Shown: positions 1 to 7,657, counted from the first letter of the stretch. The stretch: 18,907 nucleotides of DNA from Pseudomonadota bacterium (GCA_023436825.1 JAEZHS010000397.1:1-18907), one strand, 5' to 3'. Notes: a model not told the origin generated them from the letters alone. Translations and numbers: made by a program.

Positions 1-92
1 AGATGGTGGTGCGCTACGCCATCAAGAACGAGCCGATGGAGAAGGTCCTCGACTTCGCGGTCAACGAGCTTGAGGGGTATATGCGGGTGTGA
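1..92 (+). CDS. C-terminal end of an unidentified protein (partial)
   Basis: The reading frame is open from the window edge to a TGA at 90-92 and encodes about 29 residues ending in NELEGYMRV. The gene starts outside the window, so the ATG at position 3 should not be taken as its start. The tail is charged and probably helical, with no motif I recognise. The gene runs toward the efflux lipoprotein gene on the other strand, and a large palindromic repeat begins nine bases after its stop. Function cannot be assigned from this fragment. Confidence 0.6.
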   Translation, partial: MVVRYAIKNEPMEKVLDFAVNELEGYMRV

Positions 93-100
93 GCGAGGCC

Positions 101-235
101 CCTCCCCAGCGAAGCTGGGGAGGTGTCGGCGTCTCACGCCGACGGAGGGGTCATGAACATCAATGGTGATACTCATGACCCCTCCGTCGCCGTATGACGG
201 CGACACCTCCCCATCGCGGACTCCGCGATGAGGAG
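101..235. repeat. Composite palindromic repeat, two head-to-head units (BIME-like)
   Basis: The left unit (101-155) contains a hairpin with arms CCTCCCCAGC/GCTGGGGAGG, a second hairpin with arms TCGGCGT/ACGCCGA, then GGAGGGGTCATGA. The right unit (173-235) is the same design inverted: TCATGACCCCTCC, a GTCGCCGT/ACGGCGAC hairpin, then CACCTCCCC and a closing GAGGAGG. About 17 unmatched bases separate the units. It lies between two convergent genes, so either strand's transcript would fold strongly here, and it may act as a bidirectional terminator or mRNA stabiliser (inference). Shorter relatives occur at 16293-16428 and 18878-18907. Confidence 0.75.
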
Positions 236-259
236 GAAATGATGCATCGCGCCCATGGC

Positions 260-1801
260 CTATCGCGCGGCCCGCGGCAGGACCTTGATGTCCTGCACCG
301 GCGGCAGGGCGAAGTAGCCGGGCTTGCCCATGGATCTCGGATCGACGTCGGTGCGGTTCCACCAGCCGCCGCCCAGCGCCTGGAACAAGGCGGCGGTGTC
401 TGCGTAGCGCGCGGCCTGCGCCTTCAGGCGGTTGATGACCGCCGTCTGGTAGGTCTGCTGGGCGTTGAGCAGGATCAGGTAGCTGACGCCGCCCAACTGG
501 TACTGCTGCTCGGAGAGACGAAGGCTCGCAGCCGCCGTCTGCTCGGCCTCGACCTGCGCGCGCAGCGCATCGGCGTCGGCCTGCAGGGCGCGCAGCGCGT
601 TGGCGACGTCCTGGAAGGCCGACAGCACCGTTCCTTTGTATTGCGCGGCCGCGCGTTCGTAGGCCGCGATTGCGGCCTTGCGCTGGTGGTCGAGCCGCGC
701 GCCGTCGATGATCGTCTGGGCGATGCCGAGCCCGATGCTCCACACGCCCGCGCCCGGCACGAGCAACGAGCCGAGGCCGCCCGAGGTGAAGCCGAGTGCG
801 CCGGTGATGGTGAACTGCGGCATCTGGTTGGCGACGGCGACGCCGATGTCGGCGCTGGCCGAATGCAGCTGCGCCTCGGCGGCACGCACGTCGGGCCGCT
901 GCTCGACGAGTTGCGACGGCAGGCTGACGGGCAGGTCCTGCGGCAGCTTGAGCTTGGCGAGGTCGAAGCTCTCGCCGCGATCCTGGTCCGGCGAGCGGCC
1001 GACCAGGCGCATGAGCTGGTTGCGCTCCTGGGCGAGCTGCTTCTGCAGCGGCGGCAGGGTGGCGCGGGTCTGGGTCAGCGTCGCTTCCTGCGCCAGCACG
1101 TCGGCACGCGAGGCGCCGCCGAGGTCGAACTGGCGACGCACCACGGTGAGCGAGTTCTCGAGGATGCGGATGATGTCCTGGGTGGCGTTGATCTGCGCCT
1201 GCAGCGAGGCGAGGTTGATCGCCGAGACCACGACGTTGGAGGTGAGCGAGAGGTATGTCGCCTCGAGCTGGAAACGTTGCACCTCCGCCAGCGCCTCCTT
1301 CGACTCGACCTGGCGGCGCACGCCGCCGAACACGTCGGGCGAGTAGGAGACGTTGAGCGAGGCCGTGGTGACGCCGTACATGATGGCCGAGCCGCTCTGG
1401 CCCTGCGACGCCGGCGAGGCGAGCTGCTGCTGGCCCTGGGCGTTGCCGGAGATCGTCGGGAACAGCGAGCCCTGCTGGGCGTAGTAGTTCTCACGCGCCT
1501 GGCGCAGCGCTGCCTGGGCGGCATCGATGTCGGGGTTGGCCTTCAGGGCTTCCCTGATCAGGGCATCGAGCTGCGGCGAGTGGAAGAGCGTCCACCATTC
1601 GCCGGGGATGTCCATCGAGGGAACGAAGGTCTGCGCCGCCGCGCCAGGACCGTTGCCGGCGGCGCTGGTCTGCGGTGCCAGCGATTCGGGAGTGTAGCTG
1701 GTGGCCGTGGGCTTGTCGGGCCGTTCGAAATCGGGACCGGAGCTGCAGCCGGCGAGCAGAGCCGCCGTGAAGGCGACGAGAAAAGGCGAACGCATACGCA
1801 T
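260..1801 (-). CDS. Outer-membrane efflux lipoprotein, NodT/TolC family
   Basis: A 513-residue outer-membrane factor, the trimeric outer-membrane channel of tripartite drug efflux pumps. The N-terminus is a lipoprotein signal: MRMRSPFLVAFTAALLAGCSSG, with the lipobox LAGC and acylated Cys19. It is followed by the PDFERPD segment typical of NodT-type factors. The body shows the duplicated coiled-coil and beta-strand repeats of the TolC fold, with motifs such as SYSPDVFGGVRRQVES and LVEQRPDVRAAEAQLHSA. The length is normal for the family. The start at 1801 follows a TGAGGT Shine-Dalgarno-like sequence; an in-frame ATG two codons later is possible. The gene begins 18 bp after the TetR gene stop on the same strand, so the two are probably cotranscribed. 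No inner-membrane pump or membrane-fusion protein is next to it in the window. Confidence 0.93.
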   Translation of the reverse strand: MRMRSPFLVAFTAALLAGCSSGPDFERPDKPTATSYTPESLAPQTSAAGNGPGAAAQTFVPSMDIPGEWWTLFHSPQLDALIREALKANPDIDAAQAALRQARENYYAQQGSLFPTISGNAQGQQQLASPASQGQSGSAIMYGVTTASLNVSYSPDVFGGVRRQVESKEALAEVQRFQLEATYLSLTSNVVVSAINLASLQAQINATQDIIRILENSLTVVRRQFDLGGASRADVLAQEATLTQTRATLPPLQKQLAQERNQLMRLVGRSPDQDRGESFDLAKLKLPQDLPVSLPSQLVEQRPDVRAAEAQLHSASADIGVAVANQMPQFTITGALGFTSGGLGSLLVPGAGVWSIGLGIAQTIIDGARLDHQRKAAIAAYERAAAQYKGTVLSAFQDVANALRALQADADALRAQVEAEQTAAASLRLSEQQYQLGGVSYLILLNAQQTYQTAVINRLKAQAARYADTAALFQALGGGWWNRTDVDPRSMGKPGYFALPPVQDIKVLPRAAR

Positions 1802-1819
1802 GCTGAACCTCAGCGGAAA

Positions 1820-2515
1820 CTACTTGGCGGAGGTGGCGATGGCGCGGCAGACGGCTTCGGTGTGCTCACGCACCACGTGCCGCATGAGCCGCACGCTTTC
1901 GGCATCGAGGCCGGCGCCGGGCAGGACAGGTCGCTTGTGGTTGTTGCAGAAGATGACGACCTGGCCGATCAGCGCCAGCGTGCGGACCGTCATCTCGGGA
2001 TCCGTGGTCGGCTTGCCGTGCAGGCGGCTCACCAGGGCGAGGCAGGGATTGAAGATCTGCCGCATGCCGTTTTCATGAAGGATGTCGAGGCCTGGAGTTT
2101 CCTCGACCTCGGCACGGGCGAAGATCAGGCGCCGGCTCTCGACATGCGGGCCGCTGGTCACCAGCACGACAAAGGTCTCGACCATCTCGCCGAGCAGCGC
2201 CGTCAGTTCCTCGCGCGAGGTGTCATCGGCATCCAGGGCGGCACGCACGCGCTCCAGCACCGGGCTCATGTGCCGGTCGGTGTCGGCGGTGATGTCGTGG
2301 ATGATCGCCCGGTAGAGGCCTTCCTTGTTGCCGAAGTAGTACTGGATGGCCGGCAGGTTCACGACGGCACCCTCGGCGATCTGGCGGGTGCTCGTGCCCT
2401 CGTATCCCTGGGCGGCAAAGAGATGGAGCGCTGCCTCGAGAATGCGCCGGCGCGTGTCCTCACCCCGGGCCTGAACGGCCGGCCGGATGCGAGAGGGGGT
2501 TTTGGTATCGGTCAT
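1820..2515 (-). CDS. TetR-family repressor, CecR-like C-terminal domain
   Basis: A 231-residue one-component regulator. The N-terminal TetR DNA-binding domain spans about residues 20-70. Its helix-turn-helix is around 42-61 (TSTRQIAEGAVVNLPAIQYY), followed by the hallmark FGNKEGLYRAI. The rest matches the ligand-binding domain found with CecR/YbiH-type TetR proteins, with conserved features such as SRRLIFARAEVEETPGLD and an aromatic/Cys-rich helix near VVIFCNNH. It is the first gene of a two-gene unit with the efflux lipoprotein, and a perfect palindrome overlaps its promoter (2543-2562). That layout suggests autorepression and co-regulation of the efflux gene (inference). The inducing ligand is unknown. 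The Shine-Dalgarno sequence is weak. Confidence 0.93.
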   Translation of the reverse strand: MTDTKTPSRIRPAVQARGEDTRRRILEAALHLFAAQGYEGTSTRQIAEGAVVNLPAIQYYFGNKEGLYRAIIHDITADTDRHMSPVLERVRAALDADDTSREELTALLGEMVETFVVLVTSGPHVESRRLIFARAEVEETPGLDILHENGMRQIFNPCLALVSRLHGKPTTDPEMTVRTLALIGQVVIFCNNHKRPVLPGAGLDAESVRLMRHVVREHTEAVCRAIATSAK

Positions 2516-2542
2516 CGGCGGCCGGGCTGCTCCGGCAGCTCA

Positions 2543-2569
2543 ACTATATCACTTGATATAGTATGTCAA
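2543..2569 (-). promoter_or_regulatory. Promoter and palindromic operator of the tetR-efflux operon
   Basis: Reading on the - strand, a perfect -35 hexamer TTGACA (2564-2569) is followed after 15 bp by TATAGT (2543-2548). The spacer and -10 region coincide with a perfect 20-bp inverted repeat at 2543-2562, with arms ACTATATC and GATATAGT around ACTT. The stretch is AT-rich against a GC-rich background. A TetR dimer bound here would cover the -10 element, so autorepression is the natural reading. The 15-bp spacer is shorter than the optimal 17, so the exact -10 could be shifted by one or two bases. Confidence 0.75.
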
Positions 2570-2625
2570 TCGATAGATATTATTTCGCTCCGTGCAAATA
2601 TACACCCCCACCTCGCCTGAGTCAG

Positions 2626-3282
2626 TCAGTCTGCGACCGCCTCTTCAAACGGCAATGACGGTTCGAGCAGACGCAGGACCGGCGCGAAGGTCCGGCGGTG
2701 ATGGGCCGTCGGCCCGAGCCGGCTGAGGGCCGCCAGATGCGTGGGGCTGCGATAGCCGACGTTGGTCTCCCAGCCATAATCGGGGAACGAGGCCGCAAGC
2801 CCGCGCATGTAACGGTCGCGCGTCACCTTCGCGATGATCGAGGCGGCAGCGATGGAATAGGAGCGCGCGTCGCCGCCGACGATGGTCTCGGCGCGGCAGC
2901 CCAGCTCCGGCGGCACCTGGTTGCCGTCGATCAGCACCAGGTCGGGCTGCTCCGCCATCCCCTGCAGCGCGCGACGCATGGCGAGGAAGGTCGCCTGCAG
3001 GATGTTGACGGCGTCGATCTCCTCGACGCTGGCCTCGCCCACGGCATAGCGCACGACGCCGGAGTCCAGGATGGCGGCGTAGGCCTCCTCGCGTTCCTCC
3101 AGGGTCAGCTTCTTGGAATCGTCGATCAGCCGCAAAAGCTTGCGCTTGGCGAGCGTGCGGTCGATGACGGCGACGGCAGCCACCACCGGGCCGGCCAACG
3201 GCCCGCGCCCGACCTCGTCGATGCCGGCGATGAGAATCGCTCCAGCCTCGGCGCAGCGCTTTTCGTGGCGGAAGCTAGGCAT
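2626..3282 (-). CDS. rnhB: Ribonuclease HII
   Basis: A 218-residue RNase HII, which cleaves RNA in RNA-DNA hybrids and starts removal of ribonucleotides misincorporated in DNA. The acidic catalytic residues are visible: Asp22-Glu23 in GIDEVGRGPLAGPVVA, Asp119 in LVLIDGN and Asp156 in IIAKVTRDRYM. Other family signatures are IDDSKKL and the C-terminal GYRSPTHLAALSRLGP. The start at 3282 (MPSFRHEK) follows a G-rich Shine-Dalgarno-like stretch and gives the normal length. A longer in-frame extension reaching 3585 would overlap the divergent gene and has no homologous look. The two genes diverge across about 70 bp. Confidence 0.96.
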   Translation of the reverse strand: MPSFRHEKRCAEAGAILIAGIDEVGRGPLAGPVVAAVAVIDRTLAKRKLLRLIDDSKKLTLEEREEAYAAILDSGVVRYAVGEASVEEIDAVNILQATFLAMRRALQGMAEQPDLVLIDGNQVPPELGCRAETIVGGDARSYSIAAASIIAKVTRDRYMRGLAASFPDYGWETNVGYRSPTHLAALSRLGPTAHHRRTFAPVLRLLEPSLPFEEAVAD

Positions 3283-3354
3283 ACCCCCAGACCAGTTCTG
3301 TAGAGTGCGGCGATGCCGCCGATCGCCGATATCATTGCGCAGGACCCTGTGGGC

Positions 3355-4152
3355 ATGAAACAGCGCAGACGATATCGATGGGCCGCGGCGCTGTGGCGGG
3401 CCGTCGCGGCCTTGGCGCTCGCCGCGCCGGCGACGACGGGCGCCAAGGACAATTCGCAGAACGAGGCCAACGATCCGCTGACGCCGAAGATGGCCTTCCA
3501 GGTGCACGACTATACGCAGCCGATCCTCTCGGAACGGCCGGAGGCCGGGGCGCACCAGCTCTATCTGCGCCATGTCCTGCCGCACGATACGTTCGGTGTC
3601 GACCAGATCGCCCGTGCGTCACTGCCGCTGATCGCCAACAGCTGGGGACCTCATGGTTCCTGGAACGGCATCGGCGATTTCACGATCTACGACATGGCCG
3701 TTGCCTATCTTGGCGGGACCAAGCTCGGCGCCGGCCCATTGGTGACCGCGCCGACGGCAAGCGCCCCGGCGCTCGGTTCTGGCAAGTGGCAGGGCGGCCT
3801 GCAGACCGTGGTCAGCGCCTCTCATGACTGGGGGCTGAGCGCCCTGCTCTCCTCCTATCAGCAGGCCTTCGACGGCACCCTGCAGACGCTGACCATCCAG
3901 CCCTTGCTGTTCCTCAATCTCGATGACGGCTACTACCTGCGCTCGACCGGCATCTCGACGTTCAATCTGGGGCGCAACTCGGTGGTGCCGGTCGGTCTTG
4001 GCCTGGGCCGCGTATTCGAGCGCCCGGATGGCCGGGTGGTGAACGTCTTCTTCGAGCCGCAATACTCCGTCGTGCAGACCGGACCGGGCGTGCCGGCCTT
4101 CCAGATCTTCACCGGCGTCGTCCTGCAGTTTCCCGTGCGGAGGCGTCGCTGA
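3355..4152 (+). CDS. Predicted outer-membrane beta-barrel protein
   Basis: A 265-residue protein from this start. Residues 1-30 form a classic signal peptide: MKQRRRYRW, a hydrophobic Ala/Leu stretch, then a likely cleavage near TTGA-KD. The mature part is a series of alternating amphipathic strands and includes NDPLTPKMAFQVHDY, RASLPLIAN, GIGDFTIYDMAVAY and a C-terminal strand FQIFTGVVLQFPV. This pattern resembles the bacterial barrel family that databases often mislabel 'neuromedin U' and MetA-pathway porin-like proteins (recognised by eye, so tentative). An in-frame ATG at 3313 is possible, but it would put 14 residues before the signal peptide. The nucleotidyltransferase gene follows after 2 bp, suggesting cotranscription. 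The transported substrate, if any, is unknown. Confidence 0.75.
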   Translation: MKQRRRYRWAAALWRAVAALALAAPATTGAKDNSQNEANDPLTPKMAFQVHDYTQPILSERPEAGAHQLYLRHVLPHDTFGVDQIARASLPLIANSWGPHGSWNGIGDFTIYDMAVAYLGGTKLGAGPLVTAPTASAPALGSGKWQGGLQTVVSASHDWGLSALLSSYQQAFDGTLQTLTIQPLLFLNLDDGYYLRSTGISTFNLGRNSVVPVGLGLGRVFERPDGRVVNVFFEPQYSVVQTGPGVPAFQIFTGVVLQFPVRRRR

Positions 4153-4154
4153 AC

Positions 4155-4709
4155 ATGACACTCGGATCAACGGACATCGCCTCGATCGTCGGGCGCGACC
4201 CGGTGGCGTTGGCCCAGCTTCGCGCCGCGCGTACGCTCGCCCTGCCCGACTGGTGCATCGCCGCGGGCTTCGTGCGCAATCGCGTGTGGGACCATCTGCA
4301 CGACATCTCGCCGCCGCGCGAACCGCCCGACATCGACGTCCTTTATTACGACGCGGCCGACCTCTCGAAGGAGCGCGAGGTCGAGCACGAGAAGCGGCTC
4401 AACGCCCTGATGCCCGGCCTCGCCTGGCAGGTGCGCAACCAGGCGCGCATGCATGTGTGGAAGGGCGTGCCGCAGCACCGCGATACGGCCGATGCGATGA
4501 TCTACTGGCTGGAGACGGTGACGGCGGTCGGCGTGCGGCTGGAGGCCGACGACAGCCTGACGGTGATCGCGCCGCTCGGCATCGACGACCTCGTCAACCT
4601 GCGCTGCCGGCCAACGGCGTTCGGCCGCACGCAACGCAAGGAGTACGACGCGCGCATCGCCGCCAAGCGCTGGAGCGAGCTGTGGCCGAAGGTGCGGTTC
4701 CTGGATTGA
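4155..4709 (+). CDS. Nucleotidyltransferase-fold protein, NTP_transf_6 (DUF925) family
   Basis: A 184-residue protein of the nucleotidyltransferase-like family Pfam NTP_transf_6. Signature segments are LPDWCIAAGFVRNRVWDHLHD at the N-terminus and the acidic PPDIDVLYYDAADLSKERE motif, whose Asp pair corresponds to the metal-binding acidic residues of the fold. These are followed by NQARMHVWKG and the C-terminal FGRTQRKEYDARIAAKRW. The reaction and substrate of this family are not established. It starts 2 bp after the barrel gene stop and ends facing the radical SAM gene. Normal length and no sign of damage. Confidence 0.9.
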   Translation: MTLGSTDIASIVGRDPVALAQLRAARTLALPDWCIAAGFVRNRVWDHLHDISPPREPPDIDVLYYDAADLSKEREVEHEKRLNALMPGLAWQVRNQARMHVWKGVPQHRDTADAMIYWLETVTAVGVRLEADDSLTVIAPLGIDDLVNLRCRPTAFGRTQRKEYDARIAAKRWSELWPKVRFLD

Positions 4710-4718
4710 TGCCAGGCG

Positions 4719-4738
4719 CGCGCCACTCCAGTGGCGCG
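4719..4738. terminator. Hairpin between convergent genes, possible bidirectional terminator
   Basis: A 9-bp perfect stem with arms CGCGCCACT and AGTGGCGCG separated by two bases, in the 47-bp gap between two convergent stops (4709 and 4757). Neither side has a T tract, so it is not a textbook intrinsic terminator. Position and symmetry suggest a transcript-end or mRNA-protecting role. Confidence 0.5.
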
Positions 4739-4756
4739 TCATGATGCGCCCCAGCA

Positions 4757-5911
4757 TCAGAGAAGCTTCATCTGCCGCGCGTCGCGTTTGGCGTCGACCA
4801 GCGCGGTGCGCGCCTCCTCGGGCACGCGGAAGCGCAGCGTGTCGAGGCGGTAGCGGATCTTGTTCAAGCCCAGCCGCTTCACCGCCGCGCTGAAGCGGGC
4901 GCTCAGAAGCTCGGCGATCGGGCCCTCGCCGCGCATGCGCACGCCGAAGCCCGACTGGTAAAGCGCGCCGCCGCGCATCTGGCGGATCAATGACAGCACG
5001 CGCTCTGCGCGGTCGGGCCGGTGCTGGCGCAGCCATTCCTCGAACAGCTCCTTGATCTCGAGCGGCAGGCGCAGGACGGTGAAGCCCGCGCGCGTGGCGC
5101 CCGCCTCGGCGGCGGCCTCGAGGATCGCCTCCATCTCGTGATCGTTCAGGCCGGGGATCATCGGCGCGGACATCACGCCCACCGGCACGCCGGCGTCGTT
5201 CAGCGCCCGGATGGCGTCGAGCCGGCGATGCGGCGCCGAGGCGCGCGGCTCCATGGTGCGCGCAAGATCCTTGTCGAGCGTGGTCACCGACAGGAACACC
5301 TCGGCGAGGTTGCGCTTGGCCATGTCGGCTAAAATGTCGATGTCGCGCGTCACCAGATGGTTCTTGGTGACGATGCCCACCGGATTGTTGAAGTCGCTCA
5401 GCACACGCAGGATCTGGCGCGTGATCTTCATCTCGCGCTCGACCGGCTGATAGGGATCGGTGTTGGTGCCCATGGCCACGACGTCGGGCCGGTACTTGGG
5501 CGAGGCGAGCTCGGCCACCAGCAGCTTGGCGGCGTCGGGCTTGAACAGGATCCTGGTCTCGAAGTCGAGGCCGGGCGACAGGCCGAGATAGGCGTGCGTC
5601 GGTCGCGCGAAGCAGTAGATGCAGCCGTGCTCGCAGCCGCGATAGGGATTGATCGAGCGATCGAACGGCACGTCGGGCGAGGTGTTGCGCGCGAGGATGG
5701 TGCGCGTGGCGTCGCGCGTCAGCGTCGTGCGCAGCGGCGGCAGCTCGTCGTCCTCGGCCGTAGCCGATGGCTCGGTCTCCCAGCCGTCGGTCGTGCGGAT
5801 GCGCTTCTCGCTGTCGAAGCGACTCGACTCGTTGGAGAGCGCGCCGCGGCCGTGATGCACGGGCTCGGCGATCGCATCGTCGGGATAGTCAGGAGGATTT
5901 TTCGGCCTCAT
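4757..5911 (-). CDS. PA0069-family radical SAM protein
   Basis: A 384-residue radical S-adenosylmethionine protein related to spore photoproduct lyase-like sequences. The cluster-binding motif is Cys93-x3-Cys97-x2-Cys100 within NPYRGCEHGCIYCFARPTHAY, the usual signature of this family. Downstream are AMGTNTDPYQPVERE, GIVTKNHLVTRDIDIL and PMIPGLNDHEMEAIL, which form the SAM barrel. The N-terminal HHGRGALSNESSRF segment is typical. The reaction is not known for the family. The start at 5911 leaves 35 bp after the upstream kinase stop. An ATG 48 bp further upstream (5959) would overlap that gene by 13 bp and cannot be excluded, since neither start has a strong Shine-Dalgarno sequence. The gene is probably in one unit with the kinase and moaB. 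Confidence 0.93.
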   Translation of the reverse strand: MRPKNPPDYPDDAIAEPVHHGRGALSNESSRFDSEKRIRTTDGWETEPSATAEDDELPPLRTTLTRDATRTILARNTSPDVPFDRSINPYRGCEHGCIYCFARPTHAYLGLSPGLDFETRILFKPDAAKLLVAELASPKYRPDVVAMGTNTDPYQPVEREMKITRQILRVLSDFNNPVGIVTKNHLVTRDIDILADMAKRNLAEVFLSVTTLDKDLARTMEPRASAPHRRLDAIRALNDAGVPVGVMSAPMIPGLNDHEMEAILEAAAEAGATRAGFTVLRLPLEIKELFEEWLRQHRPDRAERVLSLIRQMRGGALYQSGFGVRMRGEGPIAELLSARFSAAVKRLGLNKIRYRLDTLRFRVPEEARTALVDAKRDARQMKLL

Positions 5912-5946
5912 GGTAAGGCCGACTCTGAGAACAAACAGGGAACGAG

Positions 5947-6972
5947 TCAAGCCATCCATTCGGCTCGGATCGATTGAATCGCGTCGCGCCGGAAGCATTG
6001 GTCGATGCGCGCATCGATGTGCGCTTTCATCGCCGGCGCGAGTCCGGCATCGCTCCATTGTGTCGGGTCGGACGGATCGCGTGGCCCGCGTGTCTGCACG
6101 CGCCATCGAGCCATGAAAAGCGTGGTCCGGAGCCACGTCAGGCGGCGCATCGGCAGCAGCCACGGTTCGAGATCGGCGGGCGGCCGCGGGCCGACCCTCT
6201 CAAGATATAGCGTGTAGAAGCGCTGAACGTCGGCAAGTGACAGCACTTTGCCTACATCGGGATGCCACAGCGTCGAGGTTGCAAGCGTTGCATGCGCCAG
6301 ATCGATCGCGGGCGAGCCGACATGGACTTTCTCGAGATCGACGAACCAGGCGATGCCGTCGCGATCGACGATGAAGTTGCCGGGATGCGTGTCGGCCAGC
6401 GCCACGGTGAGCGGCTGCGCGCGCTGCGCGACGGCGGTCGCCATGCGGCGCATCAGGCTGAGCTCCTCGGCGATCTCGGCGCGCGCGCCCGCATCGGGCA
6501 CGGCCTTGTCGAGGAAACGCGTGGCGTTCTGCTCGATCGCGGCGAGCGTCTCGAGGAAGGGATTTTTCTGGCGCGGGATCGGCGAGTTGTCGGCCGGCAG
6601 CGGCAGCGCGTGGATGCGCGCCAGCGTGTCGACCATGGCGGCGAGCTCGTCGGGCAGCCGCGGCGCGCGGCCGTCGATCGCGTCGACGATCAGCGCGCCA
6701 CCCGGCAGGCCGGGACGCGGCTCGATCACGTCGTGCAGGCGAGGCGTGCGCTGCGCGGTGCCGAGATGGCGAAAGGCTTCGGCCTGTATGGCGAGGCGCG
6801 CGGCCGCCGAGGGATCGCCCTCATGCGCATAGGCGACGCGCGCGATGAGATCGTCGGGCAGACGCACATGGCCGTGCGCGGTGCCGGTCGCGGGCAGCGG
6901 CTTCAGGTCGGCGGCGGTGAGCGAGGCGAACGCCGGCCGCTCGCGCAGTGCAGCGACGAGAGCGTCAGTCAT
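5947..6972 (-). CDS. Aminoglycoside-phosphotransferase-fold kinase
   Basis: A 341-residue protein of the APH/choline-kinase fold. The catalytic loop is ALADTHPGNF (Asp194, Asn199) and the metal-binding Asp is Asp212 in WFVDLEKVHVG, followed by SPAIDLAHAT. The usual His-Gly ahead of the catalytic Asp is Leu-Ala here. The N-lobe is plain, with a Val-Ala-Tyr strand near residue 47 and GGALIVDAIDG. Such genomic APH-fold proteins usually phosphorylate small metabolites rather than antibiotics; the substrate cannot be read from the sequence. The start at 6972 is chosen because it follows GGAAG; the longer frame to 7038 is only a translation of the palindromic repeat at 6975-7032. It lies between moaB and the radical SAM gene on the same strand. 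Confidence 0.9.
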   Translation of the reverse strand: MTDALVAALRERPAFASLTAADLKPLPATGTAHGHVRLPDDLIARVAYAHEGDPSAAARLAIQAEAFRHLGTAQRTPRLHDVIEPRPGLPGGALIVDAIDGRAPRLPDELAAMVDTLARIHALPLPADNSPIPRQKNPFLETLAAIEQNATRFLDKAVPDAGARAEIAEELSLMRRMATAVAQRAQPLTVALADTHPGNFIVDRDGIAWFVDLEKVHVGSPAIDLAHATLATSTLWHPDVGKVLSLADVQRFYTLYLERVGPRPPADLEPWLLPMRRLTWLRTTLFMARWRVQTRGPRDPSDPTQWSDAGLAPAMKAHIDARIDQCFRRDAIQSIRAEWMA

Positions 6973-6974
6973 GT

Positions 6975-7032
6975 CTTCCGGACCGCGCGCACCTTGCGCA
7001 CTCATGAGCGGCACGATGCGAGCGGTCCGGAG
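6975..7032. repeat. REP-like palindromic element, copy A
   Basis: A hairpin with outer arms CTTCCGGACCGC and GCGGTCCGGAG (one mismatch) and an inner ACTCATGAG core. It closely matches the element at 13629-13695, which shares the arms CTTCCGGACCGCGCGC and the CTCATG core. It fills the gap between moaB and the kinase gene. Its left arm read on the - strand (CCGGAAG) provides the Shine-Dalgarno sequence of the kinase start at 6972. Confidence 0.8.
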
Positions 7033-7059
7033 GATCATGAGAAGGCCTTGGAATTCGCA

Positions 7060-7608
7060 TCAACCACTTCGCGGCATCTTGCCTTCGTTCAGGCGCGGCA
7101 TCAGCTCGGCGAAGTTGCAGGGCCGGAAGCGGATGTCGAGCTGCTGGCGTAAAATGTCGTCCCAGCCGTCCTTGCAGGCGCCGGTCGAGCCCGGCAGCGC
7201 GAATATGTAGGTGGCGTTGGCGACGCCGGCGATGGCGCGCGACTGCATGGTCGAGGTGCCGATCTTCTGGAAGGAGATCCAGCGGAAGACCTCGCCGAAG
7301 CCTTCTATGCGCTTCTCGAACAGGCCATCCAGCGCCTCCGGCGTGACGTCGCGGCCGGTGACTCCGGTGCCGCCGGTGGTGATGACCGCCTCGACGTTGG
7401 GATCGTCGATCCACTTCTTCACCTGCGCGCGGATCTTGTCGACGTCGTCGGTGACGATGGCCCGGCCGGCCAGCACGTGGCCGTCACGGGCGATGCGCTC
7501 GACCAGCGTGTCGCCCGACTTGTCGGTCTCGAGCGTCCGCGTGTCGGAAACGGTGAGCACGGCGATGTTCACCGGCTTGAAGGGTTTGGATTCGTCGATC
7601 CTGTTCAT
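7060..7608 (-). CDS. moaB: Molybdenum cofactor biosynthesis protein B
   Basis: A 182-residue MoaB/Mog-fold protein that acts in molybdopterin cofactor synthesis; the family binds or adenylylates molybdopterin. The signatures are NIAVLTVSDTRTLETDKSGD at the N-terminus, the substrate-binding loop TTGGTGVTGRDVTPEAL and ALPGSTGACKDGWDDIL. The length is typical for MoaB (about 170-180). The start at 7608 follows AGGA at a reasonable distance. It is divergent from the cupin gene (50-bp gap) and heads a - strand run with the kinase and radical SAM genes, separated from the kinase by a REP-like element. No other molybdopterin genes are in the window. Confidence 0.95.
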   Translation of the reverse strand: MNRIDESKPFKPVNIAVLTVSDTRTLETDKSGDTLVERIARDGHVLAGRAIVTDDVDKIRAQVKKWIDDPNVEAVITTGGTGVTGRDVTPEALDGLFEKRIEGFGEVFRWISFQKIGTSTMQSRAIAGVANATYIFALPGSTGACKDGWDDILRQQLDIRFRPCNFAELMPRLNEGKMPRSG

Positions 7609-7657
7609 GTCGTCATCCTACAACTGCCATCTTGCCGGGGCGAGACCGCGGGCCTAG

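Noticed and set aside
101..235. The palindromic repeat as a CRISPR array or phage attachment site
   Set aside because: There are only two units, inverted rather than direct, with no regular spacers and no integrase or cas gene nearby.
194..2620. An 808-codon open frame on the + strand
   Set aside because: It lies antisense to the efflux lipoprotein and TetR genes, its translation is low-complexity Arg/Ala/Gly with no domain, and long antisense frames are expected at this GC content.
3283..3585. N-terminal extension of RNase HII by about 100 residues
   Set aside because: The extension is Arg-rich with no homologous look and overlaps the divergent barrel gene and its signal peptide. The ATG at 3282 gives the normal family length.
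6975..7038. Extra N-terminal 22 residues of the kinase
   Set aside because: They are a translation of the palindromic repeat that also occurs outside genes at 13629.
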